Shown: one piece after another, positions 11,657-22,254 of the stretch
Numbering within the stretch: position 1 is the first letter of the stretch
Layout: each line of letters opens with the position of its first letter
DNA from: Zopfochytrium polystomum
Lineage: Eukaryota; Chytridiomycota; Chytridiomycetes; Chytridiales; Chytridiaceae
Reading direction: 5' to 3'
Length of the DNA stretch: 64,000 nt
NCBI GenBank assembly: GCA_025765615.1
Contig: JAIVFJ010000073.1
Coordinates: 186,001 to 250,000 of the forward strand
The notes under the pieces: generated by a model
What the model was told of the DNA's origin: nothing
Databases searched by the model: none
What the model saw: the letters and a program-made list of their open reading frames with translations, nothing else
Position numbers and translations under genes: made by a program

Positions 11657-12513
11657 ATGATCGCGTCCCGACTTCGCACCGTCGCCGTCGTCGCCGCCCG
11701 CTCCTCGTTGGCGGCGCCCCTTCTCCGCCGCGCCGCGACCGCTCCCTCGGTCTTCGTAAGCGTCACCCGCGGATACACCTGTGAGTATTTGGTGGCATCC
11801 TCGCGGTGATTCAATCTCCCAGCCGCCGCCACTATCTCGTTCGTTGTGAAAAACTGCCTGTGGCTCTATGCCGGTCCCCTTGCATTATCTGGTTCTACAC
11901 GGAAACCTCCGGTATCGCGCAAACGTAAGACGGGTAGTTCTGAGCGGCCTCGTTCTTTTTTCTCCCCCTCTTCTCCCTCCCCCCTGCGTCATTCATCAGC
12001 CAAGCGATTCACGCCAGAGCACGAATGGGTCGCCGTCGCAGATGGTGTGGCAACCGTGGGCATTTCTGACTACGCTCAGAAAGCTTTGGGGGACGTCGTC
12101 TTCATTGAGCTCCCCGCTGTCGGCACCACCTTGGCGAAGAAGGGTAAGTTCAGACTTCTCAAGTTAGCGCGAGTCCATTTTCCACTCTTCAAACGCTTAA
12201 CGTGAACACGGGTAGAAAACCTCGGAGCCGTAGAATCCGTGAAAGCGGCGAGCGATATTTACGCCCCGGTCAGTGGTGAGGTTGTGGAGATCAATGAGGA
12301 GCTGAAGGACAACCCATCGCTGGTGAACCAAAGCCCTGAAGAGTCAGGTCAGTTGCGGCATCCATCTTATCCTGGTCCTGGCCTTTCGTACGACACCCTA
12401 AACTATTACTGCAATTTCTCTCAGCGTGGATCGCGAAAATCAAACTGTCAAACCCCGCTGAAGTTGATTCGCTCTTGGATGAGGCGGCGTACGCAACACA
12501 CATCGCCGAATAA
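11657..12513 (+). CDS. GCSH: Glycine cleavage system H protein, mitochondrial
   Basis: Lipoyl carrier that shuttles the aminomethyl group between the P, T and L proteins of the mitochondrial glycine cleavage complex. Exons 11657-11780, 12000-12143, 12216-12347 and 12425-12513 give 162 residues. The first 42 residues are Arg/Ala/Ser-rich without acidic residues, as expected for a mitochondrial targeting peptide. The mature part starts at [10 protein letters not shown]; the lipoylation site is the lysine in [10 protein letters not shown]; the tail [12 protein letters not shown] is typical. Intron phases match across all exons. Nothing is missing. Confidence 0.97.
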
Positions 12514-12605
12514 ATGATGCAAATTTCATCGATGGATATATATATTTATTTTAAAGGGAGTGGCCGGCAAGCGTGGGTGTGTCATTCCCTTCGTGGTCGC
12601 CATCC

Positions 12606-13810
12606 TTATGCTGGAGAGAGTTTCAGCTTGTTAGTAGCTTTCGATTCACGAACGCCAACCTTCTTCTTCTTCTTCTTCTTCTTGGAACCATCTTCAGGAG
12701 ACAGGTCCTCCGATTCGTGCTTTCTCTTTTTCTACTCCACGTTAGCGAATGTCACAAAAGCATCGATTCCTACCTTCTTTTTCTTCTCACTGTCCCCTTC
12801 AATAACAACAACATCGGTTGGCTTCACATCTGGAGTTGCCGGTGGTGCTTCGCAGTGTCAGATAATGGAGAAAGCTGCCTTGACAAACCTGTTCCAAATT
12901 TGATTTTTATGGTCGGCTTCGCAATCACGACGGGAGTCGCAGAAACGGTCGGTCGCGCTGTGGCCGGCTCTTTTCCAACTGATATTTCAACCGCGTCTAC
13001 AACTCCAAAATCGGACGTGTCCACCTGGAAAACGCGAAGAATTCAGTTAACGACATTCAAGGACTCTTGGCGAAAGGAGCGATGTAACTTACCCCCGGAA
13101 TCGGTCCTGGAGTCAGCGAAAAAGCTGCCGACAACGCGTCTCTGTCAATTTTTCGAATAGGAATTTGTTCTCCCTTGGGAGGAGCAAGAACGGCCTCCTG
13201 CAGACATTTGTCGACAATAACCTCGTTTTTACCTGCAAAATTGGATTGGTTACCGCATGTAAGGGCTTGAGAGGGTGGTAACAGTGTTATACCGGGAAGC
13301 CCCGCAACGAATGCGAGATACGTGTCATCTAAATGGGTATTTGGTTTGTTTGAGCTGGTTCCCGACCTTGAGGTTCGACAATACTTCTCGTAGAGGTGGG
13401 TCAATGAGAAGTACGAAAGGAGGTCAACGCTGCCAGTTAATGATGGTTGTTGTGTGGAAGCTGGTGTGAATTAAAATGGAGAGATAGGGACGGGGACCGT
13501 CAAAGTTTTGCTGAAAAGCCGGCGTGTCCAAAGACCAAGAGAGACAATCAAGGAGGGGCTGGAAAACAGTCTTCATGATTTGCGGAGACCGCCAGCACCG
13601 CCAAAGAAACGTACGTGCAGGGACGACTGGATGGGAATGGGCCAGGGAAGCGGCTGCTGCTGCTGTTGCCACCGCTGCGTCGGGAGCTGCTGGTGTTGGC
13701 GCCGTCGCCGCCGCGGCCGCGGCCGCCGCCGTTGCTGCTGCCGCCGCAGTCGCCGCCGTTGCGGCCAGCGGTGCCGATCGGTCGCCGACAAAGTGGAGGG
13801 GCATCCCCAT
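12606..13810 (-). CDS. MED19: Mediator complex subunit 19
   Basis: Head-module-associated Mediator subunit linking transcription factors to RNA polymerase II. Minus-strand exons 13810-13615, 13460-13293, 13232-13093, 13024-12889, 12829-12774 and 12731-12606 sum to 274 codons (273 residues). The N-terminus is an Ala-rich low-complexity tract. Splicing then gives the MED19 signature: SLTGSVDLLSYFSLTHLYEKYC (here split as SLTGSVDLLSYF and SLTHLYEKYC), VAGLPG, an IRKIDRDALSAAFSL helix and the PGPIPG motif. The C-terminus is lysine-rich (eight consecutive Lys), as in animal MED19. The last exons carry an encoded (CTT)n run on the plus strand. The start ATG lies only 27 bp from the start of the divergent neighbour. 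Assignment rests on motif order, not a search. Confidence 0.85.
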
Positions 13811-13837
13811 GAACCTCGGTTTTCCACAAAATCTGAC
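13811..13837. promoter_or_regulatory. 27-bp divergent start-to-start spacer (MED19 / CUE-Smr gene)
   Basis: Only 27 bases separate the two most upstream in-frame ATGs on opposite strands. Either the two transcripts overlap at their 5' ends, or one gene starts further downstream (for the plus gene, in-frame ATGs also occur at 14069 and 14189). Confidence 0.5.
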
Positions 13838-15493
13838 ATGGACGGTGCCGCAGGATCGGCGGACGGAGCTGCCCGCCAACACCAACGAATCGATGACGAC
13901 TACCACGACGACGGCGGCGGCGGCGAAGCTCTCCACAACGACAGCGGGTGGGACCGTGACGGCAGCGAGGTCGCCGAGGGCCGCTCCGGCTACCGCACTG
14001 GTGCTGCGGTCTCCCCTGTCCAGTTCTCGTGGAGAAGAAAAGCTCCTGCCGGAGCGGGGTTCGATTTCATGGGCAGCACCCTCTCCAACCCCCCCGAACC
14101 GCGGCCCACACAAACACGACTGAATCCGACAGCCTTGGAATGGAACAGCGAGGAGCCGCTCGAAATAACCAATGGGGCAGCAAAATCAATGGGCGCCATG
14201 CCGGCGTCTGGTGAGACCTCTGCCACCCTCGAAAATGTGACACCTTTGACCGGGATTCAGCTTCTGGCGAGCATTTTCGTCGACACCGATCCATCTATAC
14301 TTACGCAGACGTTGGAAAGATGCGGTGGCGACATTTCAGCTGCACTGGACGTCCTAACGACAGACGGCACCGAGGAGCCAGGAAAGACGAAGCCCCTTTC
14401 AAGTGGCCAGGGGCCTCAGTCGACCAAATCTGTAGTAGTTTGCAAGTATTTCTCCGCCGGAACATGCTACCGTGCCGATTGGTGAGAGCACTAAATCAGC
14501 ATTGAAGATCATGCTTACGAAAACGGTAGTTGGTATTCCCACGAAGTTGAAACTTGCCGCTTTTGGCTTTCGGGATATTGCCGTGAGGGCCCAAATTGCC
14601 GCTTTCTTCATGGTCAGGCAGCCAGCACCACCCAGTCAGTAGCCAATCTTTCGCCTTCTTCAACTTCACCGCAACCAGCACCGCTGGCTCCCAGCAGATT
14701 TTCGACGGCCGCTGAGTTCCCTGCCCTGTCGTCATCTTTATCGTCAAAGACCAACCGAATTGACTTTTGGGGACCAACTTCAAAGTTTAGCGAGGTCACG
14801 AAGCAAAACTCAGGCCCTGCGAAAAAATCGCCTCCAAAGCTGAAATCGGTGTCGGCAGGCACGGCGGCTAGTCTTCAAAGGCGGAATGAGGGCAAAGTGA
14901 AGCTGAATTCTGAGCGGATGAAGTGGGTTTCGACGGGGGGCTCCGTGCAGAGCCTCTACGAAAACGTGAGGAAGGAGGCAGCAGCAGCGGCAATCGAGCG
15001 CAACAAACTGTTCCAAAAGTAAGAGGTTGGCTTTTATCGAAAATGTCCAACTTCTTTCGTCCGCAGAGCGACAGATGCGTATAATGCTGGAAATAAGGCG
15101 GCTGCTCGTGCGTTTTCACAGGAAGCTCGACGGGTCAACGAAGTGCTTGAGGAGCTTCAAAAGGAAGCCGCCCAGCATATCTTCAAAAGCAGAAATGCGA
15201 ATGATAAGAACCTGTCGGATGGTACTGAGCGGTTACTGGATTTGCATGGGCTCCACCCCAAGGAAGCGATAGGGTTTGTCAAATCGTCCATGGAGCAGCT
15301 CAAGCGAGAACGGTTTGATGGAACCTTGACGCTTATAACGGGAACCGGCCATCATTCAAGAGGCGGACCGAATACTGCAGGTAAGGTTGGTCCGTTACTG
15401 CGTGAGCACCTTCGCGAGCAAAGAATCAAGTTTAAGGAGGCAACAATGGAAGATGGACGAGGAGGAATGTTCATTGTGTACTGCCAATATTAG
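13838..15493 (+). CDS. CUE + CCCH zinc finger + Smr domain protein
   Basis: Exons 13838-14481, 14530-15018 and 15067-15493 sum to 520 codons (519 residues). Domain order: low-complexity, acidic N-terminus; a CUE-like ubiquitin-binding helix bundle (GIQLLASIFVDTDPSILTQT, then CGGDISAALDVL); two CCCH fingers formed across intron 1 (CKYFSAGTCYRADCWYSH and CRFWLSGYCREGPNCRFLH); a charged coiled-coil stretch; and a C-terminal Smr domain with LDLHGLHPKEA and TGTGHHSRGG. Smr domains nick or bind RNA/DNA, so with CCCH fingers an RNA-linked role such as ribosome-associated mRNA decay is plausible (inference). The order resembles fungal CUE/CCCH/Smr proteins. The exact start is uncertain because of the very short divergent spacer. 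Confidence 0.85.
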
Positions 15494-15600
15494 AACGATC
15501 ACGGAAATAACTTTGTTCTGACACAACTGTTGGAACTCCCGGCCGGCCATGGGAGAGATAGAGGAGAAAGAAAGAGAAAAACACCGTCCAGATCATAACA

Positions 15601-16212
15601 TTACTTGGACCCACTGAACCAGCCAAAGAAGCCACCGCTCGCTGCCTTTTTCGGGGGGGGAGCGGGCTGAATCACAATAGGATCGAACAGCGTGATCAGC
15701 AAGCTGGTCTTGTACAAGTAGAAAAACGCACCTTGGACCCTGCCTCCACCTCGCCGATTATGTACTTTGCAAGGGTTTGGCGCGCCGATTCCGAGTGGCC
15801 GATGTCTTCGAAAGCCTCGGTGGCATCTTTGCCGCCCTGCTCCAGCATGACCTCCTCACCACCGGGGTGCTGTTTTGGGTGTTGGGTGAAGCCGGCTGAT
15901 CAGGGTGGGGAAGTAAACGAGACCACGACGTTGGCTGACTCACCTCCTCAAGAAATGCGGTAACGTCGTAGACCTTGCCGTGAACAACCATCCCTTCAGT
16001 AATGCAGCGCAACAGAGATGCAGCAGAGATTCAGCAGGTTAGGTCGGGGCAGCGAAGGAGGCGCAGGGAGAACTTTGGGGAGTAGTCGAGCCCATCACAC
16101 CCATGGCAACACACGGATAAACACTTCAGGGCTGCGACGAGCACTTACAGCAGTCGGTCTTGGACGAGTGCTTGGAGACCTCGTCGAAGCTGAAGATCTT
16201 TGGTGCCGACAT
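15601..16212 (-). CDS. Cytochrome b5, soluble-type
   Basis: Heme electron carrier feeding desaturases and other oxidases. Minus-strand exons 16212-16149, 15993-15944, 15869-15732 and 15708-15601 give 119 residues. The start MSAPKIFSFDEVSKHSS leads into DCWMVVHGKVYDVT, formed across intron 1. Both axial heme ligands are present: His in HPGGEEVML and His in DIGHSESA. The C-terminal 35 residues (proline run, then GGFFGWFSGSK) contain only short hydrophobic patches and no clear tail-anchor helix, so it may be soluble or weakly membrane-bound. All intron phases agree. Confidence 0.93.
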
Positions 16213-16294
16213 TGGGTGTGCGTATGTGCGTGAGGAGGGGAAGGGGGGTGAGGAGGAGAGGTCGCAGATGAGAGCAAAGAGAAACGAAACAGGA

Positions 16295-16326
<32 letters not shown>

Positions 16327-16497
16327 CTCTCCCTCTTGGAGGCATTTCTGTCTGTCTGGCTGCGTCCTCTGTCTGTCAGTCTGCCTCAGGCCACCCCAAT
16401 TTCCTCCCTCGGTCTCTGTCTCTGTCTCTGTCTCTGTCTCTGTCATAGCATCATTCATAATCCAAAAAAAAAAGAGATCCAACCGGAGCTCCCCCCA
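16213..16497. repeat. Divergent spacer with CT and CTCTGT microsatellites
   Basis: Between the cytochrome b5 start (-) and the next start (+). It contains a CT run (about 16293-16327) and a hexamer repeat of CTCTGT type (about 16410-16444). Open frames through it are repeat-derived. Confidence 0.85.
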
Positions 16498-18248
16498 ATG
16501 CCCGCAAAAAGGAGAACCCGAGTGCTCGCACAATCCTCGGCGACGTCGGCGGCCGCGTCGTCCCTGTCGTCCCCGTCATCCGCAGCTGCCGCCGCGACCT
16601 CTGCCGCAACAACAAAGAGGAGGTCCGCCACGACCAGCCGAAAAGGAAGAGGCGGCAAAGGCGCAGCGGGGCGAGGAAGGATAAGAGGTGCAGGCGGGAG
16701 GGGCGGCGCGGGCAGCGTAGTGACAGCGGAGGCATTACCCGTTGCGACAAGCTCTTGCAACCTCGTAGGCGTGCTCACTCTCAGCGAGACCGCCCTCAGA
16801 CTCCTTCGAGCAAACCCACAGGCTGATGTTGTACTTGATTGGATCAATTCCCAAAGCGCCCAGCCAGCCAGACCCGTCGTTCCAACGGCAAGCGTCTTCT
16901 TTTCAGCCATGCCCTTTTGCTCAACAACTTACTCATGGAACATCACTTATCTGTTGCACACTCCTATAGTTAGCAGTCGGTTCGTCGCGCTTCAGTTTGT
17001 TGGAGGTTTCTGCGCCGCCTCATGCGCATGCAGACGTTGTTGTCCGACAGCGGCATCAATGCAACTTCGCCGGGACGATTTCAAAGGAATTTCAATTGTC
17101 CGACATGGTCGTTTGCGACTCATCATCCGAGAACGAACTCCGACGGCTCCTGCTGCACCAACTCGCGCCAAAGCCATTAATGCGGCAGCATATTCTCGAT
17201 CAGTGGGAAGGCAGAGAGAGTCTAGTGAACAAAGTGCTTGATGAGGTACACATCTCTACTCGCGACACAGACGCCCAAATGTTCATCAATCATTGTATAG
17301 ATCGCTAAGAGTCAGTCAAACGGAGCTCTGATTTTACGAAATAGAGCGTATCTCGAAGTCCGCCCATTCGAGTGGCAATTGTATACGGAGATTGAGAGGG
17401 ATACTGTAATCAGAAACGGAAGGATTGCTTTCACAGATCTTCGACTGAGTCCCTCGGCGCCGGAGTGGAGAAATCTGGAGCCTCTCCCTGCAGTCCCTTC
17501 TGGTCTCGCCGTGTCGCTCAATGAACCTGTACCTGCGGGCACACGGAGCAGAGGTGGGCCGCGAGCGAAATCGATTGGTCCCGCAATTCTGCCCATCCAG
17601 TCTCCGCCTGCTATCGTCATTAGTGAGCCATCCAGGAAGCGCAAGCGGGGCGGCCCTCGTAATCCAGACACGCGCTCCAATGATGCAATGAGAGCGAACG
17701 CCACTGCAGCAACGCTTTCACAAGTTGCAGTGTTAGACGCTTCACCTCACGTCAAGCTGGAGGACATGCCCAGTCAGACATCTGCCTTTCCAACAAACAA
17801 AACTGCCGTTTCCGCCTATGCTGGTGGTGAAAACTTCGATCACAGCACTCACAAATCGTTAGTGGCAGCATTTATCAGAAGAAGGCAAGCATTAGAGGAT
17901 TTATTTGAACTGCGGATAAAGCCGATAAAGCATGTTCTTGAAGAGGCGAAAAAGGCATCTCTGCGCCCAAACGGTCATCAGCAGTGTGAGTCAGTGCGTT
18001 GAATCATCCGTTTGTACTGTCAACCAATGCCCGCCAATATCCCAGCCTCATCCCCCTTCCAATGCGTAGACCTCGGGCGGTTGTTCGTGCAGCTGACCGA
18101 GTTAGGTCTCTTTGATGATGTAGTTGACGGCAACTTCTCGATGGCTGTTGCTGCAGAAGCTCTCTTGGAGCGCTACCGACAGGAGCGGAACGACTTAGTG
18201 GGATTGGCTCGCCAGTTGAACACCGTTCGGGGTGGGAAGTTTGGGTGA
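16498..18248 (+). CDS. Putative ELL-type RNA polymerase II elongation factor
   Basis: Exon 1 starts at 16498 and ends somewhere near 16880 (donor not resolved). Later exons are 16970-17294, 17347-17985 and 18070-18248, with consistent phases. The N-terminus is basic and Ala/Ser/Gly-rich, then a block VGVLTLSETALRLLRANPQ. The best evidence is the middle: ELRRLLLHQLAPKPLMRQHI followed by VNKVLDEVHI and RPFEWQLYTEIERDTVIRN, resembling the winged-helix region of ELL factors. The C-terminal part is helical and charged (KSLVAAFIRRRQALEDLFEL; ALLERYRQERNDLVGLARQL) but lacks a clear occludin/ELL domain. If correct, it would be a subunit of the super/little elongation complex. I give this as a tentative name; the gene itself is well supported. 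Confidence 0.45.
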
Positions 18249-18352
18249 CCAGAATGAAACAAAAGAAAAGAAAAAAAGAAAAAAATAGAAGAAGAAAAAA
18301 AAAACAAAGTTAAAAAAAAAAAAAAAAAAGAAACGTCGTGCGGAAGACAACG
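18249..18352. promoter_or_regulatory. A-rich short intergenic region upstream of CTNNBL1
   Basis: About 100 bp, dominated by poly-A runs, between a stop codon and the CTNNBL1 start on the same strand. It must hold the terminator of the first gene and the promoter of the second; no TATA motif is seen. Confidence 0.5.
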
Positions 18353-20527
18353 ATGAATATCGACACGCTCTTCAAAATGCCGGCGTTGCCTGCGGGCAAG
18401 CTGACAGCGGCGAAGCGCAGGATGCCGGAACAGCCGCCAGACGGCGGCGTGAAGAGGCTGAAGGCGAATAGCGGGGGCACGCCCTCGAGTGTGGAAATGG
18501 AAGACGATTCGGAAGCACCAGACCCCTCACAGCTGCATTGGGGAGTTGGTACGGCGGACAGCGGTGCCTCTGCCAGACTCCCAGGATCTTCTGATCCCGA
18601 GGAAGATCGATTCTACGGGGATGGATTATCGGACAGGCAGAGGGAAATCTACGACATCGTGGACAGCGCCGAGGACAACGGCCCTGCAATGATCGATGTG
18701 CCCGCTCTCAAAAAAATGATCGCACGGTTAGAAAAGGCTGCAGCAAAAAATGAAGAGATGCGCGTCAGGTTTCCCGACGAGCCACTAAAGTTCATTGAGT
18801 CGGAGGCGGATCTTGATGAGGAGCTGAACAACTTGATGGCAGCATCTGCTGCTCCCGAGCTCTACCCACAGCTTATCTCCTTGGGAACCGTCAACACGAT
18901 TTTGGAACTGTTGGGTCACGAGAATACCGATGTCGCCATCGCGTCAGTCAAACTACTTTGCGAGCTCACGGACGATGATACTGTTGCCGAGGCGGAAGAG
19001 GCAGGGGAGGCCGGTGCGAAGGCCCTCGCGGCGAATCTGGTACTTCGCGGTCCTCCGTCTTTCTTACCTTTCTTACCTCTTCTTAATGCATGCCTAGATT
19101 GAGAACCAAGTCCTCGAGCTGGTCGTTAATCTGATTATGAAGCTTAACGAAGACCTTTCAGATACTGAGGACCGACAGGGGGTGTACAGCTCATTAAGTA
19201 AGTACATAAAATTATTTGGCTAGGCAATCTCTCAAACTTTGCTTTTGGGCAGACCTTATCGAGAATCTGGTCACACTAAGTCCCCCCACTGCAGAACTGG
19301 TGGTTTCGAAAACAGCCCTTCCGTCGTTCCTCTTGAAACGCATCCAGCGCAAACCCTTCGACTCAAATAAGCAATATGCAAGCGAACTTCTTGCGATTTT
19401 GCTTCAAGACTCCAAGCCAAACCGTCTAAACATTATTGCCTCTCCGCAACACGGAGTCGGTGTTTTGCTGAAAGTGTTATCCGCGTACAGAAAAAAGGAT
19501 CCTGTTGACGCGGACGAGGTGGAGTTGATGGAAAACTGCTTTGATGCTCTTTGCAGTTGTCTTCTCGAGCGCGAAGGAAAGCTTTCCTTTTTAGAGGACG
19601 AAGGAGTCGAACTTATGATTATTATGCTTCGGTGGGTTGAATTTACATCGCCGAAATGTCACTAAAAACACTGCGCAAATAATTTAAAGCGAGCGCAAAA
19701 TGTCGCGAATGAGAGCTCTCAAGGTTTTGAGTCATGCTCTACTTGGGGACGATGGAGCCGACTGCTGCGAGACGTTCGTTCAAAAGATGGGCCTGAAAGC
19801 TTTCTTTCCGATTTTCATGCGAAAGGGTCTGAGGTCATACCGAAAAGAGTACAAAACACATTCTGAACATGAGGAGGACGGTAAGCGAAAACGGTAATGC
19901 TTGCACGCAAATGACAGCATTAATCTCGCTTGTAAAGAGCATGTGGCTTCCATTCTCGTCTCCTTGCAGAGAAACCTGCAAGGCGACTCTCGCTTGCGAC
20001 TGAATAGCAAGTTTTCCGAGAATGGTTGTGAGAAGCTTGATCGGCTGCTGGAATTGCACGACCAGTACACGTCTAGAGTTTCCAGCTTCGATAAAGCAAA
20101 CCCTCAAGGTCCCCGAGACATTGAACGTGATGATGACGAAGGGGATGATGCCCTTGATACGGAAGAGGAACGGTACCTCAAGCGCTTGGAAAATGGATTA
20201 TTCACACTCCAGTTGGTCGATCTGGCGATGGGATACGCCTGTGCAGAAGACGGCGAGGATGAGGTACAACGAAGTCGACTATGCGAATACTGAAAGCCTG
20301 CGACTTTTAGGTTCGAAATCACTTGAAGAAGCTCCTTTCCCGTCGCGGCGAGTCGTTCCGGACACTTGTAGCGGTTCTGGCAGGTAAAATTGAAACCAGT
20401 ATCTGCTGATCTCCTGACATTGATTATTTTAGAGTACGCCGCCAACATTGGTGATCCAAACGCCCCGCCTAATGATGAAAAAGTGCGGGTTCTGGAAGTG
20501 GCAAAAAAACTTCTTACTATGCTGTAA
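18353..20527 (+). CDS. CTNNBL1: Beta-catenin-like protein 1 (CTNNBL1), spliceosome-associated
   Basis: Armadillo-type protein of the Prp19/CDC5L complex. Exons 18353-19039, 19098-19197, 19253-19631, 19690-19880, 19938-20263, 20311-20383 and 20433-20527 sum to 617 codons (616 residues; human about 560). Recognisable blocks in order: RFPDEPLKFIESEADLDEEL, LELLGHENTDVAIA, LKRIQRKPFDSNKQYASELL, LAILLQDSK, ELMENCFDALCSCLL, RALKVLSHALLGDDGADCC, FPIFMRKG, EHVASILVSLQRNLQGDSRL, EERYLKRLENGLFTLQLVD. The N-terminus carries a basic stretch suited to nuclear import (MPEQPPDGGVKRLKA). Two introns use weak but GT-AG sites. Its tail-to-tail neighbour on the other strand is another splicing factor. Confidence 0.96.
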
Positions 20528-20606
20528 CTTCAATCGCTCCGCGTTGTAGCCTTCACAACAAAAAAATACTGCTCAACAAATTCGTCTTTATTTTGCTATG
20601 CTTATC

Positions 20607-22188
20607 TTAACGCCTGCTCCGGTGGTTGGAGCGAGAGCTTGACGACCTCCGCCGCCGTCCGCTCCTCTCGGACGAAGACGAACGATCCCTGCTCCTTCGC
20701 CCACTGTCAGAGGAGGACGGTGAGCGTCGCTGACGGTTCCCGAGGCGACTTCGTCTGGCAGGACTTTGACGCGAGCGCGATCTTGATCTGGACGATGCAG
20801 ACCGGGATCTCGTCCTCGACCGAGAACTTGCATTGGACACTGAACGGCCGCGATACTTGGGGCTGGGAGACCGACGGGGGCGGTTGCTTCTGTACAACGC
20901 GGCAGGCGACTTCGGAGAGTAAGATCGCGACCGTGAGGGAGACCGACGTTGTAATCGCCGCGGGGGGGACCGTGAGCGCGACGGCGAGGGAGAGCGCCGG
21001 CTGGAGCGACGAGGGCGCGAACGAGATCTTGAGCGAGACATCGACAGTGAGCGTTGAGGCATGCGCCGCTCGGAGGGACGTTCCCTGGATCGCGAGCGCG
21101 ACGCCGACGGAGACCTTCGGCGTCCTCGGGCAGGAGATTCTCGTCTCATAGGAGATCGCGAAACTTTCGAAAAGCTTTCCGTGGCCCGCCGAGGCGCTGC
21201 CTCAGGCTTTCGCGCCATTGAGCTTCTGCCATCTGGAACCGAGGGGGATTGCACTGAGGGTGGACATGAGAAGGAAAGATTGGTATTGAGCTGAAGGGTT
21301 ACCTTCCAGCTTGCTCTCTGGCCGCGCTTTCTTCCTGAGGTCGTCCACAATAGCGGAGTCGTCGGATGCGCGTTTTTTAGTGCCACTGTCCTTTTCGGCA
21401 GCCGCAGGTGTGGCAGCGGCTCGCTTTGCAGCTTCTTTGTCCGCCCTTCTCTTTTCCTTTCCCGCTTCTTTCTCCGCTGCACAACTATATTATCAACTAT
21501 TATAACAAAAAGCTTCTTTCCAGCGTTACCTTTTTTCTTGGCAGCCAGTTCTTCTTCCATGCGCTTCCGTCTTTCTTCTTCAAGTCTCTCCCTTTCCATT
21601 AGACGGTCGCGACGCTTTTGCTCCTGGATATTCTGTTTAATCCCAGAAAAGAGGGTTGCGAACTTACTTGCAACTCTTGGTTGAACGAGGCGCCTTCAAC
21701 ATAATCTTTGGTGCTTATTCGAAACGCTGCAGCGACACGCTCATTCTCAATGCGCTTTGCTTCCGCCATTACATGTGTGTCGTTCAATCGAGTTCCCGCC
21801 AGATCGCTCAAATCTGCAGCCCCTCCCGACTCCAGCTTTGAGGTCAACGCTTCACGAAGTTCTTGCACACGATCGTCGATGACTGATTCTGGCAGTCCCT
21901 CATTTTCCAGCTCATCTCGCAGTTTCAAGCATTTGATCTCCACGGCTTTCTTTCTTTCATGGAGTATGATGTCCGGGTTCGCAACTTTGTGGACATAACC
22001 CATTCCGGCATCCTTTGCGGTCTGCTGATTCTTGTATTCAATCCTTTGGATATTGGTGCGCAAGGCTGCTTTGTTCGCCTGAACATATCCGTTCGTTCCC
22101 GATCCTCTTGCCGTCTGCAGGCCTGCGCAGTGTTGCTTAGTTGGGTCTGGCAACCCGTCGTCCGAGCCTCACCGATGCCGTTGTACAT
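20607..22188 (-). CDS. CWC21/SRRM2-family RS-rich splicing factor
   Basis: Minus-strand exons 22188-22173, 22122-21668, 21632-21530, 21476-21303 and 21253-20607 sum to 465 codons (464 residues). Exon 1 is only 16 nt and encodes MYNGI; splicing produces the diagnostic start MYNGIGLQTARGSGTNGYVQ of the SRRM2/Cwc21 family. The cwf21 domain follows (NPDIILHERKKAVEIKCLKL, LPESVIDDRVQELREAL), then a charged coiled coil rich in ERERLEEERRKRM, and finally about 200 residues of SR/RS dipeptides. The family sits in the catalytic spliceosome near Prp8 and Snu114. It ends 80 bp from the stop of CTNNBL1 (convergent). The very short first exon makes automated annotation prone to lose the true start. Confidence 0.95.
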
Positions 22189-22254
22189 GTCAGTTTGTTT
22201 TTCGGTCACAGCGACCACTGGCAAAAACAATGGGAATGTATTTCTTCACAGTCT

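Noticed and set aside
13367..13460. An extra intron in MED19 exon 2 (donor-like GTCGGG)
   Set aside because: Removing it breaks the frame, while reading through keeps the MED19 motifs in phase.
13424..14113. 229-codon minus-strand frame
   Set aside because: Only its middle part (from 13810 to 13615) is coding, as MED19 exon 1; the rest is intron or lies upstream of the start.
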